Origin: Rhizobium sp. GN54
GTDB lineage: Bacteria; Pseudomonadota; Alphaproteobacteria; Rhizobiales; Rhizobiaceae
Length of the DNA stretch: 64,000 nt
Reading direction: 5' to 3'
NCBI RefSeq assembly: GCF_021026345.1
Contig: NZ_JAJNCZ010000007.1
Coordinates: 186,001-250,000, forward strand
The number at the start of each line of letters is the position of its first letter. Within the stretch, counting starts at the first letter, position 1. Position numbers and translations under genes: made by a program. This document shows, piece after piece, positions 9,613-19,656 of this stretch. The notes beneath the pieces are model-generated. The model ran no database searches, was not told the DNA's origin, and worked only from the letters and a program-made list of their open reading frames with translations.

Positions 9613-11238
9613 TTAGAACAGCGATCCCTGCTTCGGCGGATCGGCCGCGGCCTCCGCCGGCTTGGCGGGCCGGCGTTTCTGCGGTGCCGGCTTGGTGGCG
9701 GGCGCCGAGGGAAGCGTGTCCCCGCCCTGCGCGCGCTTGCCGGCCACGGCCTCGATGGTGCCATCGGAAAACTCAACCGTCATGGCCGTTCCTTCCGACA
9801 GATCCGCCGCCTGCTTGACGGCCTGTCCCGTCTCGTCGCGGACAAGCGCGTAGCCGCGCCTGAGCACGTTCCTGTAGGACAGCGATTGCAGCACCCGGTC
9901 CTGGCCGATGAGCAGGGCCTTGCGGCGGGCAAAGTCGGCGGCAAGTGCCGCGTCGGCGCGAAGCACCAACCCCGCCAGCCGGTCCCGCGAGCGCCCGGCC
10001 TTTGCCAGGATGCGCGACGGCGCCGTCCGCAAGGACGCATCCAGCGCGGCAACCCTGCTGCGGCCCTGGTCCAGGCGCCGCTCCACGACGCGGTCCACCC
10101 GCCGAAGCGCATCGGCAAGCCTCTGGCGGCGCTCGGCCATCCGGCCGGACAGGAGTTCCGGCCGCACATGCGCGGCCACGCGCTCGAAGGCGCGGCGCTT
10201 GTTGACCGTGTTCATCCGCAGGCCGCGGCCGAGGCCGGCGGCCGCCTCGTCGAAGCGCCGGCGCGGCAGCGCGAGCAACTGGTCCAGCGACGGCAGCGCC
10301 CGGGCGAGCGCGCGCACCGCCTGGCGGCGGCCGTCCATCTGGCGGCTCGCCGCCCCGCGCAGGCGCGCGGCGAGCGCGGAGACCGCCGCCTCCAGGTCGG
10401 CCCGCACCGGAACGGCCATTTCGGCCGCCCCGGTGGGCGTCGGCGCGCGGCGGTCGGCGGCATGGTCGATCAACGTCCAGTCGGTCTCGTGGCCGACGGC
10501 GGAAATCAGCGGGATCGCCGAGGCCGCGGCGGCGCGGACGACGATCTCGTCGTTGAAGCTCCAGAGATCTTCCAGGCTGCCGCCGCCCCGCGCCACGATC
10601 AGCACGTCCGGACGCGGGATCCCGCCACCCGGCTGCAGGGCGTTGAACCCCCTGATCGCGGCCGCGACCTCCTCGCCCGAGCCCTCGCCCTGGACCTTCA
10701 CCGGCCAGACGAGCACATGGACCGGGAAGCGATCAGCAATGCGATGAAGGATATCGCGGATGACAGCGCCAGTCGGCGAGGTCACGACGCCGATCACATG
10801 CGGCATGAACGGCAGCGGCCGTTTGCGCCCGGTGTCGAACAGGCCCTCGGCTGCGAGCTTGCGCCGGCGCTCCTCCAGCAGTGCCATCAGCGCGCCGGCG
10901 CCGGCCGGCTCGAGCGTCTCGATGACGATCTGGTACTTGGACGATCCCGGGAAGGTCGTGATCTTGCCGGTGGCGATCACCTCCATCCCTTCCTCGGGGC
11001 GAAAGCGGAGCCTGGAAAAGCTGCCCTTCCAAATCACCGCGTCGATGCGGGCGCGGTCGTCCTTGAGGCTGAAATAGGCGTGGCCGGAGGAGTGGGGACC
11101 GCGATAGCCGGAGATCTCGCCGCGCACCCGCACTTGGTCGAAGGCCTGCTCGACCGTGCGCTTGATCGACCCGGACAGCTCCGAGACGGAGTATTCGGCA
11201 AGGTTGGTGGGCGAATCGTTGTCCGGAAACATGCTCAT
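9613..11238 (-). CDS. xseA: Exodeoxyribonuclease VII large subunit
   Basis: A 541-residue catalytic subunit. The N-terminal OB-fold (about residues 15-105) has [20 protein letters not shown]. The exonuclease VII core follows with [25 protein letters not shown], then [21 protein letters not shown] and [13 protein letters not shown], which are strongly conserved. A coiled-coil-rich Arg/Ala region and a short C-terminal tail ending KQGSLF complete it. With XseB it degrades single-stranded DNA during repair. The ATG at 11238 begins [20 protein letters not shown], the normal start. Confidence 0.96.
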   Translation of the reverse strand: MSMFPDNDSPTNLAEYSVSELSGSIKRTVEQAFDQVRVRGEISGYRGPHSSGHAYFSLKDDRARIDAVIWKGSFSRLRFRPEEGMEVIATGKITTFPGSSKYQIVIETLEPAGAGALMALLEERRRKLAAEGLFDTGRKRPLPFMPHVIGVVTSPTGAVIRDILHRIADRFPVHVLVWPVKVQGEGSGEEVAAAIRGFNALQPGGGIPRPDVLIVARGGGSLEDLWSFNDEIVVRAAAASAIPLISAVGHETDWTLIDHAADRRAPTPTGAAEMAVPVRADLEAAVSALAARLRGAASRQMDGRRQAVRALARALPSLDQLLALPRRRFDEAAAGLGRGLRMNTVNKRRAFERVAAHVRPELLSGRMAERRQRLADALRRVDRVVERRLDQGRSRVAALDASLRTAPSRILAKAGRSRDRLAGLVLRADAALAADFARRKALLIGQDRVLQSLSYRNVLRRGYALVRDETGQAVKQAADLSEGTAMTVEFSDGTIEAVAGKRAQGGDTLPSAPATKPAPQKRRPAKPAEAAADPPKQGSLF

Positions 11239-11403
11239 GCCCCATTCTGACCGGCTCCGCGCCGCGTGGCCAGAGGGGCGTTCATGCCGTCCCCGCAAAG
11301 ACGAGGCTTCACGCTTGTACCGGATCTATTCGGCGACCCGGACGCGATAGATCTGCAGGTGTGCCGGCGATACCGCCGGTCCCATGCCCTGGTCGTGGTT
11401 CGG

Positions 11404-12204
11404 CTATTCCCGCTTCGTCTTCGACCCGCCTGCTCCCTCGAAATAGGCGCGGGTGGCCTCGTCGCCGGGGAAGAAGGATTCGATCAGCACACCTTGCACC
11501 AGCGCGTCCTGCGCCGACCCGAACGAGGTGAGCGTGGTGATGAAGATCAGGCGCTCTTCGCCCTGCCGGATCTCGATCGGCAGGACAGGCAGGCGTTCGG
11601 TCTTTGGATAGGTCTCGATCGCAGCGCGCACGGCCGGATCTGCCGCCAACCGCTCGATCCTCCTTGCCAGCGCGCTGCGCGGGCCCTGCAGCCATGCGTC
11701 GGCACGGATGCGGTGGACGAGATCGGCCGCCGTTCGCTGCCAGTTGACGATCAGGGTCCGCAACGGAGATGGCCCGAGATACGCGTCGAGGAAATTGTCG
11801 CCGGTCTTCAGCGCGATGCCCGCCATCGCCACCAGACCGCCGAAGGCGGCATTGGCGGCGAGCACGTTGTAGTCGTGATCGAAGACGACGCCGGGATAGG
11901 GATCGTGACGGGCCAGGATCAGCCTGATCGCCTCGACGACGGGCACCGGGAGGGCTTCCAGATCGCGTGCGGGGTGCGTCTCATGGCGCGGCCGGAAGCC
12001 GGCGGCGGAAAAGAGGATGCCCTGGTCGCGCGCCGGGATCGCCAGCACATCCGCAAGCCGCAGGATCATGCCCTCGGACGGGCGCGACCGGCCGGTTTCC
12101 AGGAAGGACAGGTGGCGCGCGGAGATGCCGGCCTCCACGGCCAGGCCAAGCTGGCTCATGCGTCGATGGCCGCGCCATTCCTTGAGATGCTCGCCGAACT
12201 CCAT
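11404..12204 (-). CDS. XRE-family transcriptional regulator with MmyB-like ligand domain
   Basis: A 266-residue protein. The N-terminal helix-turn-helix (about residues 4-62) reads HLKEWRGHRRMSQLGLAVEAGISARHLSFLETGRSRPS, the MmyB-type HTH. The C-terminal PAS-like MmyB domain (about 95-255) has VVFDHDYNVLAANAAF. Such regulators bind a fatty-acid-like ligand and usually control a neighbouring gene. The ATG at 12204 has GGAGAGG about 8 bases upstream; a TTG 30 bases earlier is less likely. It is divergent from a small membrane protein, and a perfect palindrome at 12259-12273 lies between the two starts, so autoregulation and control of that gene are likely. Confidence 0.88.
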   Translation of the reverse strand: MEFGEHLKEWRGHRRMSQLGLAVEAGISARHLSFLETGRSRPSEGMILRLADVLAIPARDQGILFSAAGFRPRHETHPARDLEALPVPVVEAIRLILARHDPYPGVVFDHDYNVLAANAAFGGLVAMAGIALKTGDNFLDAYLGPSPLRTLIVNWQRTAADLVHRIRADAWLQGPRSALARRIERLAADPAVRAAIETYPKTERLPVLPIEIRQGEERLIFITTLTSFGSAQDALVQGVLIESFFPGDEATRAYFEGAGGSKTKRE

Positions 12205-12258
12205 GCCTGGATCCTCTCCGTTCCGCGCCATCAAACCGAAACCGGGGAAAGAAATCCA

Positions 12259-12273
12259 TTACCTCAGAGGTAA
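12259..12273. promoter_or_regulatory. Perfect 7-1-7 palindrome, candidate operator
   Basis: TTACCTCAGAGGTAA is a perfect inverted repeat with a one-base centre. It lies 54 bases upstream of the XRE regulator start and 58 bases upstream of the divergent membrane-protein start, the expected place for a shared operator of the XRE protein. The binding protein is inferred. Confidence 0.65.
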
Positions 12274-12331
12274 TTGGTTCTGCGACCCGGGTCGACGAGG
12301 ATTGCCCCATTCGCAACGAAAGGAGCATCCC

Positions 12332-12739
12332 ATGCTTGCCAGCATCAACCGCAACCTCCTCAAGGCCGTCATGTTCGCTGACGGCGCCTTCTCGCTCGTA
12401 GCGGGTGCCGGACTTGTCGTCTTTTCCGGTCAGGTGGCCAGCCTCGCCGGCCCTGCCGCCTCACCCGGCATCGTGATGGCGATCGGCATATTCCTGCTCG
12501 GCTGGGGCATCTTTCACCTGGCATCGGCGCGCCCGCCGCATCCGGCAGAGCATGCCGTCCGCCTCGCCATCGCCGGCGACGCCGCCTGGGTGATCGGAAG
12601 TGCCGTCATCCTCCTCGTCGGGCGCGACGGCCTGTCCCTGGCCGGCATCGCCGCGATCGCGGTTGCCGCAGTCGCTGTCTTCGACATCATGCTGCTGAAA
12701 ATCGCCGGACTGCACCGCCGGCGGGCAGCGACGGCTTGA
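12332..12739 (+). CDS. Small four-helix membrane protein
   Basis: A 135-residue integral membrane protein with four predicted helices (about residues 12-34, 44-66, 76-98 and 103-125), short loops and a basic C-terminus (HRRRAATA). The start at 12332 has a strong Shine-Dalgarno site (AAAGGAG). No catalytic motif is visible. It is divergent from the XRE/MmyB-type regulator, a pairing in which the regulator often controls a short dehydrogenase or membrane gene. Function unknown; regulation by the neighbour is inferred. Confidence 0.75.
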   Translation: MLASINRNLLKAVMFADGAFSLVAGAGLVVFSGQVASLAGPAASPGIVMAIGIFLLGWGIFHLASARPPHPAEHAVRLAIAGDAAWVIGSAVILLVGRDGLSLAGIAAIAVAAVAVFDIMLLKIAGLHRRRAATA

Positions 12740-12749
12740 GACACAGAAC

Positions 12750-12781
12750 GAGGCCTTCCGGCACTATGGCCGGGAGGCCTC
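12750..12781. terminator. Stem-loop between convergent genes
   Basis: A 13-bp stem (arms 12750-12762 and 12769-12781, one G-U pair) with a 6-base loop, 10 bases past the stop of the membrane protein gene. A second GC-rich hairpin at 12794-12812 abuts the stop of the convergent oxidoreductase. Neither has a long U-run. Confidence 0.55.
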
Positions 12782-12810
12782 TCGGCCTGCACAGACCGCC
12801 CAGGGGGCGG

Positions 12811-13797
12811 TCAGACCGCTTCCCAGCCATCCCTGTCGCTGGCGCGGTAGATGGCGTCGATGAATTTCTGGGTGTTGATGGAACTCTCGAGCGTCACCAC
12901 TTCCTCGGGTTCGCCCTGCGCAGCCCGCGCGAAAGCCTCGGCCTCCAGCTTGTACTGCCGCGAATCCTGGAAACGGAACAGCTGCGACTGGGAATGGTTC
13001 TGGTTGGTCAGTTCGACCTCTTCGGCGCCGTAGCGGTCGGCGTTGAAGGGCGACTTGACCTCGATGAAGCCCTTGTCGCCATGGAAGACCATCACCTGGC
13101 GGGCGGCAAGCTGGGTGGAGATGTAGAAGCTCAGCTCGAAATCGCCGAAGTCTGCGCGCACGCTCGAATAGATGTCGGTGCCGAAATCGGGATCGCGTTC
13201 GGTGGCCGCCTGGACACGGATCGGCTCCTTGCCGGTGGCAAAGCGGGTGGTAATGGTCGGGTAGACACCGATGTCCGGCAGGCCGCCGCCGCCGAGGGCC
13301 GGAATGTTGCGCATGTTGCCGGGATCGCGGTTGAAATAGGTGAACGCGCCCTGGACGTGGCGCAGCCGGCCTATGGCGCCCTCCCTCAGCAGCTCGCGGA
13401 CCTTGCGCCACACCGGGGCGTAGGTGACCATGTAGGCCTCGGAGATCAGCACCTTGTTGCGGTCGCGGGCGGCAATCAGCGTCTCGATCTCGGAGGCGCG
13501 CAAGGCGATCGGCTTTTCGCACAGCACGTGCTTGCCGGCGTCGGCAGCCTTGATTGTCCACTCGACGTGCTGCGAGGTCGGCAGCGGAATGTAGACGGCG
13601 TCAATTAGGTCGGAGGCCAGCATCTCCTCGTAGGAACCGAAGGCGTGGGGCACCGAGAAGCGATCGGCCATGGCGCGGGCTTTGGCGAGATCGCGGCTCG
13701 CTATCGCGGTGACGACGCAGTTCTCCGCGTCCTGGATCGCGGGGACGACCAGTTCCCGGCCAATCTTGGCAGTAGACAGGATACCGAAACGCAACAT
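12811..13797 (-). CDS. Gfo/Idh/MocA-family NAD(P)-dependent oxidoreductase
   Basis: A 328-residue enzyme with an N-terminal Rossmann fold ([20 protein letters not shown], about residues 1-120) and a C-terminal alpha/beta dimerisation domain. The conserved EKP motif with catalytic Lys is in [11 protein letters not shown] (about residue 95). The family oxidises or reduces sugars and cyclitols at C-OH groups. It stands alone between a convergent membrane protein gene and a divergent aldo/keto reductase. Substrate unknown. Confidence 0.88.
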   Translation of the reverse strand: MLRFGILSTAKIGRELVVPAIQDAENCVVTAIASRDLAKARAMADRFSVPHAFGSYEEMLASDLIDAVYIPLPTSQHVEWTIKAADAGKHVLCEKPIALRASEIETLIAARDRNKVLISEAYMVTYAPVWRKVRELLREGAIGRLRHVQGAFTYFNRDPGNMRNIPALGGGGLPDIGVYPTITTRFATGKEPIRVQAATERDPDFGTDIYSSVRADFGDFELSFYISTQLAARQVMVFHGDKGFIEVKSPFNADRYGAEEVELTNQNHSQSQLFRFQDSRQYKLEAEAFARAAQGEPEEVVTLESSINTQKFIDAIYRASDRDGWEAV

Positions 13798-13960
13798 GGA
13801 AACTCCCTCCTTGAATCGGCCGCAGACTATGCCTGAGGTACGTGCCTAGCAAGGGCAGCCCGCGGCGAAATTCTTCCCTTGCCGGTTCAAAAGTCCGCCG
13901 CCTGCCCTATGCTTGAGGGGCCACCCGCCTGCCTCGTCACCAGAAAATGGAGAATGCATC

Positions 13961-14911
13961 ATGCAGAAACGGACTCTCGGCCGAACCGGCCTGAGCATCG
14001 CGCCGCTCGTCTTCGGCGGAAACGTGTTCGGCTGGACGGCCGACGAGAAGACCTCGTTCGCCTTGCTCGACGCCTTTACGGATGCGGGCTTCAACGCCAT
14101 CGACACGGCCGACGTCTATTCGTCCTGGGTGCCGGGCAACAAAGGCGGCGAATCCGAGACCATCATCGGCAACTGGCTGAGGCAGTCCGGACGGGCCCGC
14201 GACAGCGTCGTCCTGATCACCAAGGTCGGTTCCGACATGGGCCAGGGCCATCGGGACCTGTCGCGAAAGTGGATCATGGAGGCGGTCGAGGCATCGCTGA
14301 AGCGGCTGAAGACGGATCACATCGATCTCTACCTCTCGCATTGGCCGGACGACCGCACGCCCTACGAGGAGACGCTCGAGGCCCATGCCGCACTCGTCAA
14401 GGCCGGTAAGGTGCGCGCCTTCGGCGCCTCCAATCTCGATGCCGCACAATTACAGGCATCCTCCGCAGCCGCCGACGGGGCGGGCCTGCCGCGTTATGCC
14501 GCGCTGCAGCCCGAATACAATCTCTACGACCGGGACGGATTCGAAGGCCCGCTTGCGGAACTCTGCGCCCGCGAGAACATCGGCGTCATCACCTATTTCA
14601 GCCTTGCGCACGGCTTCCTCAGCGGAAAGTACCGTTCGGTCGCCGACACGGAGGGTGCGGCCCGTGGCGGCAGCGTCGCCGGATACCTCGATGCCAAGGG
14701 CCTGCGCATCCTCGCAGCGCTCGACAAGGTCAGCGCCGAGACCGGCGCGAAACCGGCAGAGATCGCTCTCGCCTGGCTGATGGCAAAGCCCGCCGTGACA
14801 GCGCCGATCGCCAGCGCGACCAACCTCGATCAGTTGAAGAGCCTGGCGAAATCGGCAAGCCTGACGCTCTCCGCCGACCACATGGCGGCACTGGACGCGG
14901 CGGGAGCCTGA
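13961..14911 (+). CDS. Aldo/keto reductase
   Basis: A 316-residue (beta/alpha)8 NADPH-dependent reductase. Motifs are KRTLGRTGLSIAPLVFGGN at the start, the catalytic Asp and Tyr in DTADVYSSWVPG (about residues 49-56), the Lys in LITKVGSDMG and the His in LYLSHWPDD. The C-terminal cofactor segment is APIASATNLDQLKSL. The family reduces aldehydes and ketones; the subtype resembles IolS/YghZ-like members. The ATG at 13961 begins at the conserved N-terminus and has AATGGAGAA upstream. It is divergent from the Gfo/Idh gene; physiological substrate unknown. Confidence 0.9.
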   Translation: MQKRTLGRTGLSIAPLVFGGNVFGWTADEKTSFALLDAFTDAGFNAIDTADVYSSWVPGNKGGESETIIGNWLRQSGRARDSVVLITKVGSDMGQGHRDLSRKWIMEAVEASLKRLKTDHIDLYLSHWPDDRTPYEETLEAHAALVKAGKVRAFGASNLDAAQLQASSAAADGAGLPRYAALQPEYNLYDRDGFEGPLAELCARENIGVITYFSLAHGFLSGKYRSVADTEGAARGGSVAGYLDAKGLRILAALDKVSAETGAKPAEIALAWLMAKPAVTAPIASATNLDQLKSLAKSASLTLSADHMAALDAAGA

Positions 14912-15150
14912 TCGCCTTCTTGGGCCCCGACCTGCATTTTCCCGCTAGCCAGAAAAGCCGCCGGCAGGACGGAACAACTGCGGCCCCTCGCCGTTGTCGG
15001 GAAGCACAAGCAAGCGACAAGGCCATGCGACTTTGGCCAGGCCCGATCAAGTGACAGGGGCCGGGCAAAAGAATGACGGGCGGGGAGGCCATCGAGGCGG
15101 CCGGCGGATCCCTCGCCCGTCATTTCAATTCGTTGTTCTTGCGCGTGGAT

Positions 15151-15180
15151 TGTTCTCCGCGTCGTCAGGCGCGGAGAACA
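15151..15180 (-). other. 10-bp perfect stem-loop spanning the pheT stop
   Basis: The arms TGTTCTCCGC (15151-15160) and GCGGAGAACA (15171-15180) flank a 10-base loop that contains the pheT stop codon (15165-15167). No U-run follows, so it may act as a 3'-end stabiliser rather than a terminator. Confidence 0.55.
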
Positions 15181-17591
15181 CCGCCCGTCGTCTTGGCCAC
15201 GTTCGCGACGATCTTCGCCGTCAGTGCCTCGAAGTCCTCGTCCGTCAGCGTCTTGTCCGACGGCTGTATGACGACCTCGATCGCGACCGACTTCCTGCCA
15301 TCGCCGACAGAGGCTCCTTCGAACACGTCGAAGACGTTGACGCTCGTGACCAGCTTCCGGTCAGCGCCTGCGGCCGCCCGGACAATGGCGCCGGCCTCCA
15401 CCGTCTTGTCGACGACGAAGGCGAAGTCGCGCTTCACCGCCTGGAACGGCGAAAGCTCGAGCGCCGGCTTGGTCCGCGTCGCCTTCTTCTTCGGCTCGGG
15501 CATCGCGTCGATGAAGATCTCGAAGCCGGCGAGGGCGCCGGAAACGTCGAGGGCGCCGAGCGTCTTCGGATGAAACTCGCCGAAATGGCCGAGCACGACC
15601 TTCGGGCCCATCTTAATGGTGCCGGAACGTCCGGGGTGGTACCAGGCCGGGCCGCCCGGCTCGATCTGGACATTGCTCATCGGCAGGCCGCAGGCCTCGA
15701 TCACGGCGAGCGCATCGGCCTTGGCATCGAAGACGTCGACGGGTTTGCCGCCACCCTTTGCCGGATTCGACCAGAGACGCCCGGCGCCGGAAAGCGAGGC
15801 CGTGGCACGGCGGATGCCGCCGGCGACGCGCCGCTGGCCTTCCGGCCGGTCGTTTTCATAGGTGCCGGAGACCTCGAAGATCGCAACATCGCCGAAGCCA
15901 CGGTCGGCGTTTCGCTGCGCAGCCGTCAAGAGGCCCGGCAGCAGCGAGGGCCGCATGTCGGACATGTCGGCTGCGATCGGGTTGGACAGCGCCAGTTCCG
16001 GCGCGCCGCCGCCGAAAAGCTCGGCCTGCGCCTTGGGGATGAAGGACCAGGTGACGGCCTCCATCATGCCGCGGGCGGCAAGCGCGCGCCTGGCAAGACG
16101 CGAGCGGATCTGCAGCGTCGTCAGGATCTTGCCGTTGACGCTCGCATGGCTTTCGAGCGGCGCGGCGTGAATGTTGTCGACGCCGTGGATGCGCATCACC
16201 TCTTCGACGAGGTCGGCCTTGCCGTCCACATCCGGCCGCCAGGAGGGCACGGAGACGGACAGCCTCTCGCCCGAGCCGGAAACGCCGAAGCCGAGCTTTT
16301 GAAGGATGTCCGCACTCTCGGCGGACGAAATGTCCAGGCCAGTCAGCCGCCTGACCTCCGAGACCGGGAAATCGATGACTTTCGGCTGGAAGCCCTTGTA
16401 ACCGACGACGTCCGCCTTCGCGGCGATGCCGCCGCAAAGTTCGAGGACGAGTTCCGTGGTGCGCTCGAGGCCGGGGATCATGTATTCCGGATCGACGCCG
16501 CGCTCGAAGCGGTAGCGCGCATCGGTGATGATACCGAGCGTGCGGCCCGTCCTGGCAATGTTCATCGGGTCCCAAAGTGCCGATTCGATCAGCACATCGG
16601 TGGTGTTCCCGTCGCAGCCGGAATGCTCGCCGCCCATGACGCCGCCGATGGATTCAACGCCTTCGGCGTCCGAGATCACGACATTGGCCGGCGACAGCGT
16701 GTATTCACGCTGGTCGAGCGCCAGCACTGTCTCGCCTTCCCTGGCGCGGCGGACGGTGAGGTTGCCCTTGACCTTGGCGGCGTCGAAGACGTGCATCGGC
16801 CGGCCCTGGTCGAACGTCATGTAGTTGGTGATGTCGACCAGCGCGTTGATCGGACGCAGCCCGATCGAAAGCAGCCGCTGCTGCATCCAGCGCGGGCTGG
16901 GGCCGTTCTTCACACCGCGTACGAGGCGGAGCGCAAAGCCGGGGCAAAGATGCGTATCCTCGCCGAGTTCAAGCGCCACCTTCACCGGCGTCTCGCCTTC
17001 TGTGCGGAAGGTCGGTGCCTTGGGTGCCTTCAGCGTACCGAGGCCGGAGGCCGCCAGGTCGCGGGCGATGCCGAAGACACTGGTGCAATCCGGACGGTTC
17101 GGCGTCAGGTTGATCTCGATGACCGGATCGTCGAGCCCGGCATAGGCGGCGAAGCTCGTGCCGACCGGCGCGTCGGCCGGCAGGTCGATGATGCCGTCGT
17201 GATTGTCCGACATCTGGAGTTCCTTCTCCGAGCACATCATGCCGCGGCTCTCCACGCCACGGATGTTGCCGACGGAAAGGGTCACGTCGATGCCGGGAAC
17301 GTAGGTGCCGGGCGCGGCGAAGGCGCCGACAAGGCCCGCGCGCGCGTTCGGCGCACCGCAGACGACCTGGACGGGCGCGCCGGCGCCGGTATCGACCATC
17401 AGCACGCGCAGCTTGTCGGCATTCGGATGCTGCTCGGCCGAGACCACCTTCGCGATGACAAAGGGCTTGAACGAAGCCTTGTCGTCGACGTCCTCGACCT
17501 CGAGACCGATCGCGGTCAGGCGTTCGCAGATCTGTTCCAGCGTCGCATCCGTGTCCAGATGGTCTTTCAGCCAGGAGAGTGTGAATTTCAT
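15165..17591 (-). CDS. pheT: Phenylalanine-tRNA ligase beta subunit
   Basis: An 808-residue subunit of the cytoplasmic (alpha-beta)2 synthetase that charges tRNA-Phe. It starts [20 protein letters not shown], followed by the EMAP-like tRNA-binding domain (about residues 40-150), the B3/B4 editing domain, the B5 domain ([11 protein letters not shown] precedes it) and the C-terminal ferredoxin-fold anticodon-binding domain starting about 715 ([16 protein letters not shown]). Full length for the family. It lies 24 bases downstream of pheS in the same operon. Confidence 0.97.
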   Translation of the reverse strand: MKFTLSWLKDHLDTDATLEQICERLTAIGLEVEDVDDKASFKPFVIAKVVSAEQHPNADKLRVLMVDTGAGAPVQVVCGAPNARAGLVGAFAAPGTYVPGIDVTLSVGNIRGVESRGMMCSEKELQMSDNHDGIIDLPADAPVGTSFAAYAGLDDPVIEINLTPNRPDCTSVFGIARDLAASGLGTLKAPKAPTFRTEGETPVKVALELGEDTHLCPGFALRLVRGVKNGPSPRWMQQRLLSIGLRPINALVDITNYMTFDQGRPMHVFDAAKVKGNLTVRRAREGETVLALDQREYTLSPANVVISDAEGVESIGGVMGGEHSGCDGNTTDVLIESALWDPMNIARTGRTLGIITDARYRFERGVDPEYMIPGLERTTELVLELCGGIAAKADVVGYKGFQPKVIDFPVSEVRRLTGLDISSAESADILQKLGFGVSGSGERLSVSVPSWRPDVDGKADLVEEVMRIHGVDNIHAAPLESHASVNGKILTTLQIRSRLARRALAARGMMEAVTWSFIPKAQAELFGGGAPELALSNPIAADMSDMRPSLLPGLLTAAQRNADRGFGDVAIFEVSGTYENDRPEGQRRVAGGIRRATASLSGAGRLWSNPAKGGGKPVDVFDAKADALAVIEACGLPMSNVQIEPGGPAWYHPGRSGTIKMGPKVVLGHFGEFHPKTLGALDVSGALAGFEIFIDAMPEPKKKATRTKPALELSPFQAVKRDFAFVVDKTVEAGAIVRAAAGADRKLVTSVNVFDVFEGASVGDGRKSVAIEVVIQPSDKTLTDEDFEALTAKIVANVAKTTGGVLRA

Positions 17592-17615
17592 GTCTCTGAT
17601 CCTTACGCGCGCGAC

Positions 17616-18701
17616 TTAAGCACTCAGGCCGCCGAACAGGGTCGGCACGTCGAGCGGGCGGAAGCCGTAGTGGTTCATCCAGCGGACGTCGGCGTTGAAG
17701 AAATCGCGCAGGTCGGGCATGCCGTATTTCAGCATGGCGATGCGGTCGAGCCCCATGCCCCAGGCGAAGCCCTGGTACTCGTCCGGATCGAGGCCGCCGG
17801 CGCGCAGCACGTTCGGATGCACCATGCCGCAGCCGAGGATCTCCATCCAGTCGGTGCCCTCGCCGAACTTGACGATCGGGCCCGAGGAGCGGTCGCACTG
17901 GATGTCGACCTCGAAGGAGGGCTCGGTGAAGGGGAAGAAGGACGGGCGGAAGCGCATCGTCACGCCGTCGACCTCGAAGAAGGTCTTGCAGAACTCCTCC
18001 AGCACCCAGCGCATGTTGGCGACATTCGCCTTCCTGTCGACCACGAGGCCCTCGACCTGATGGAACATCGGCGAATGAGTGGCGTCCGAATCTTGCCGGT
18101 AGGTCTTTCCGGGGATGATGATGCGGATCGGCGGCTTTTGCCCTTCCATCGTGCGCACCTGCACCGGCGAGGTGTGCGTGCGCAGCACCTTGCGCTCGCC
18201 GTTTTCATCCGGCGGGAAGAAGAAGGTGTCGTGCATCTCGCGCGCCGGATGACCTTCCGGGAAGTTCAGCGCGGTGAAATTGTAGTAGTCGGTCTCGATA
18301 TCCGGACCTTCGGCGATGGAGAAGCCCATGTCGGCAAAGATCGCGGTAATCTCGTCGATGATCTGGCTGATCGGGTGGATGCGGCCACGTTCGGCCGGCG
18401 AGGACCGGACCGGCAGGCTGACGTCCACCGTCTCGGCGGCGAGCCGGGCTGCAATCGCAGCGTCACGCAGCTCGCTCTTGCGGGCGGCGATCGCATCCGT
18501 CAGGTCGTTCTTCAGCGCGTTGATCGCGGCTCCGCGCGTCTGGCGCTCTTCCGGCGTCATCGTGCCGAGGGTCTTCAGAAGTTCGGAGACGGACCCCTTC
18601 TTGCCGAGGGCGGCGACACGCACGGCCTCGATGGCCGGCTCGTCGCCGGCGGCCGATACGTCGGCCAGCAGGGTCTGTTTCAAGGTATCGAGATCGGACA
18701 T
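17616..18701 (-). CDS. pheS: Phenylalanine-tRNA ligase alpha subunit
   Basis: A 361-residue catalytic subunit. An N-terminal coiled coil (about residues 1-85) is followed by the class II core with motif 1 ([19 protein letters not shown]), motif 2 ([10 protein letters not shown] with [16 protein letters not shown]) and motif 3 ([17 protein letters not shown]). It makes phenylalanyl-adenylate and charges tRNA-Phe together with PheT. A strong terminator-like hairpin at 18727-18759 lies between rplT and this gene, so transcription from the infC promoter is probably attenuated here, or pheS has its own start in the 95-base gap. Confidence 0.97.
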   Translation of the reverse strand: MSDLDTLKQTLLADVSAAGDEPAIEAVRVAALGKKGSVSELLKTLGTMTPEERQTRGAAINALKNDLTDAIAARKSELRDAAIAARLAAETVDVSLPVRSSPAERGRIHPISQIIDEITAIFADMGFSIAEGPDIETDYYNFTALNFPEGHPAREMHDTFFFPPDENGERKVLRTHTSPVQVRTMEGQKPPIRIIIPGKTYRQDSDATHSPMFHQVEGLVVDRKANVANMRWVLEEFCKTFFEVDGVTMRFRPSFFPFTEPSFEVDIQCDRSSGPIVKFGEGTDWMEILGCGMVHPNVLRAGGLDPDEYQGFAWGMGLDRIAMLKYGMPDLRDFFNADVRWMNHYGFRPLDVPTLFGGLSA

Positions 18702-18726
18702 CGTTCAAAATCCATTGAGCCCAAAG

Positions 18727-18759
18727 AAAAACCCGCGCCAGCCCTGCCAGCGCGGGTTT
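18727..18759 (-). terminator. Intrinsic terminator or attenuator between rplT and pheS
   Basis: Read on the minus strand, an AACCCGCGC stem with an 11-base loop and its complement is followed by TTTTTCTTT. It sits 38 bases past the rplT stop and ends about 25 bases before pheS. No Phe-rich leader peptide with its own start codon was found in the gap. Confidence 0.8.
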
Positions 18760-18796
18760 CCCAACTTCTATGTACAAAGGCTTGGGAAGCGCTGGA

Positions 18797-19201
18797 TTAA
18801 CGAACCGCGCTTTCAAACTCGTTGGTGGTGCCGGCGTCCTTGAGGTAGGCGAGCGCCTTCTTGGAAGCTTCGACGAGGGCGCCGAAGGCTGCCGGCTCAT
18901 GGATCGCCATGTCGGACAGGACCTTGCGGTCGACTTCGATGCCGGCCTTGTTCAGGCCGTCGATGAAGCGGCCGTAGGTCAGGCCGAATTCGCGGACGGC
19001 GGCGTTGATGCGCTGGATCCACAGGGCGCGGAAGTTGCGCTTGTTCACCTTGCGGTCGCGGTATGCGTACTGCTTGGAACGATCGACCGCAGCCTTGGCG
19101 GCGCGGATGGTGTTCTTGCGGCGGCCGTAGAAGCCCTTGGCGGCCTTGAGTGTCTTTTTGTGCTTGGCGTGGGCGGTAACGCCGCGTTTTACACGTGCCA
19201 T
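18797..19201 (-). CDS. rplT: 50S ribosomal protein L20
   Basis: A 134-residue ribosomal protein starting [23 protein letters not shown], with [25 protein letters not shown] and the conserved [13 protein letters not shown]. It is needed early in 50S assembly and, in other bacteria, represses rpmI-rplT translation. The length is normal for the family, with a slightly longer C-terminus as is usual in alphaproteobacteria. It is encoded 39 bases downstream of rpmI. Confidence 0.98.
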   Translation of the reverse strand: MARVKRGVTAHAKHKKTLKAAKGFYGRRKNTIRAAKAAVDRSKQYAYRDRKVNKRNFRALWIQRINAAVREFGLTYGRFIDGLNKAGIEVDRKVLSDMAIHEPAAFGALVEASKKALAYLKDAGTTNEFESAVR

Positions 19202-19240
19202 GTCATGATCTCCTTAACGTATCCAAATTGCCTGAAAGTC

Positions 19241-19444
19241 TCAGAGACCGTTCGGCAGGTAGTTCTTGATGACCTTCTTGCCATCGGGCTCGGCGAGAAC
19301 CATGGTTCCGCGCGCGTCGCGAATGAACTTGTTGGTACGCTTGATCATGCCGTGGCGCTTGCCGGCGGCAGCTGCAACGACCTTGCCGGTCGCGGTGATC
19401 TTGAACCGCTTCTTGGCAGACGACTTCGTCTTCATCTTGGGCAT
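19241..19444 (-). CDS. rpmI: 50S ribosomal protein L35
   Basis: A 67-residue basic ribosomal protein starting [21 protein letters not shown], the invariant L35 N-terminus, with [18 protein letters not shown] downstream. The ATG at 19444 is required by the family; a longer in-frame reading is not. It lies between infC (with a terminator-like hairpin in between) and rplT in the usual order. Confidence 0.97.
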   Translation of the reverse strand: MPKMKTKSSAKKRFKITATGKVVAAAAGKRHGMIKRTNKFIRDARGTMVLAEPDGKKVIKNYLPNGL

Positions 19445-19606
19445 TTTGCTACTCCATTCTTCTTGGTTTCGAGACGGCTGACGAGGCACGTCTCCAGCGT
19501 AAAGAACGGCCACGGCATGCCCTGCCGGACCGTTCGGACGGGGGCTTGTAACCGAAGTCCCCCGAAAGCGCAACCGGATTCCTGAAAAGCCGGACGGTTG
19601 CGCCAG

Positions 19607-19634
19607 AAAAGCAGAAAGCCGCCCCGTGGGCGGC
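19607..19634 (-). terminator. Intrinsic terminator downstream of infC
   Basis: On the minus strand a GCCGCCC stem with an ACG loop and GGGCGGC is followed by TTTCTGCTTTT. It starts 23 bases past the infC stop. A second weaker inverted repeat (GCAACCG/CGGTTGC, about 19570-19601) follows. It separates infC from rpmI transcripts at least in part. Confidence 0.75.
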
Positions 19635-19656
19635 TCATGCCAATCGCCGGACCCCT

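Noticed and set aside
18702-18796. Phe-rich leader (TTT TTC TTT) before pheS
   Set aside because: The Phe codons are simply the U-run of the terminator, and no start codon precedes them in frame.
14994-18800. Very long open frame on the plus strand across pheT and pheS
   Set aside because: It is the antisense reading of two certain genes, caused by high GC; its translation shows no protein family.
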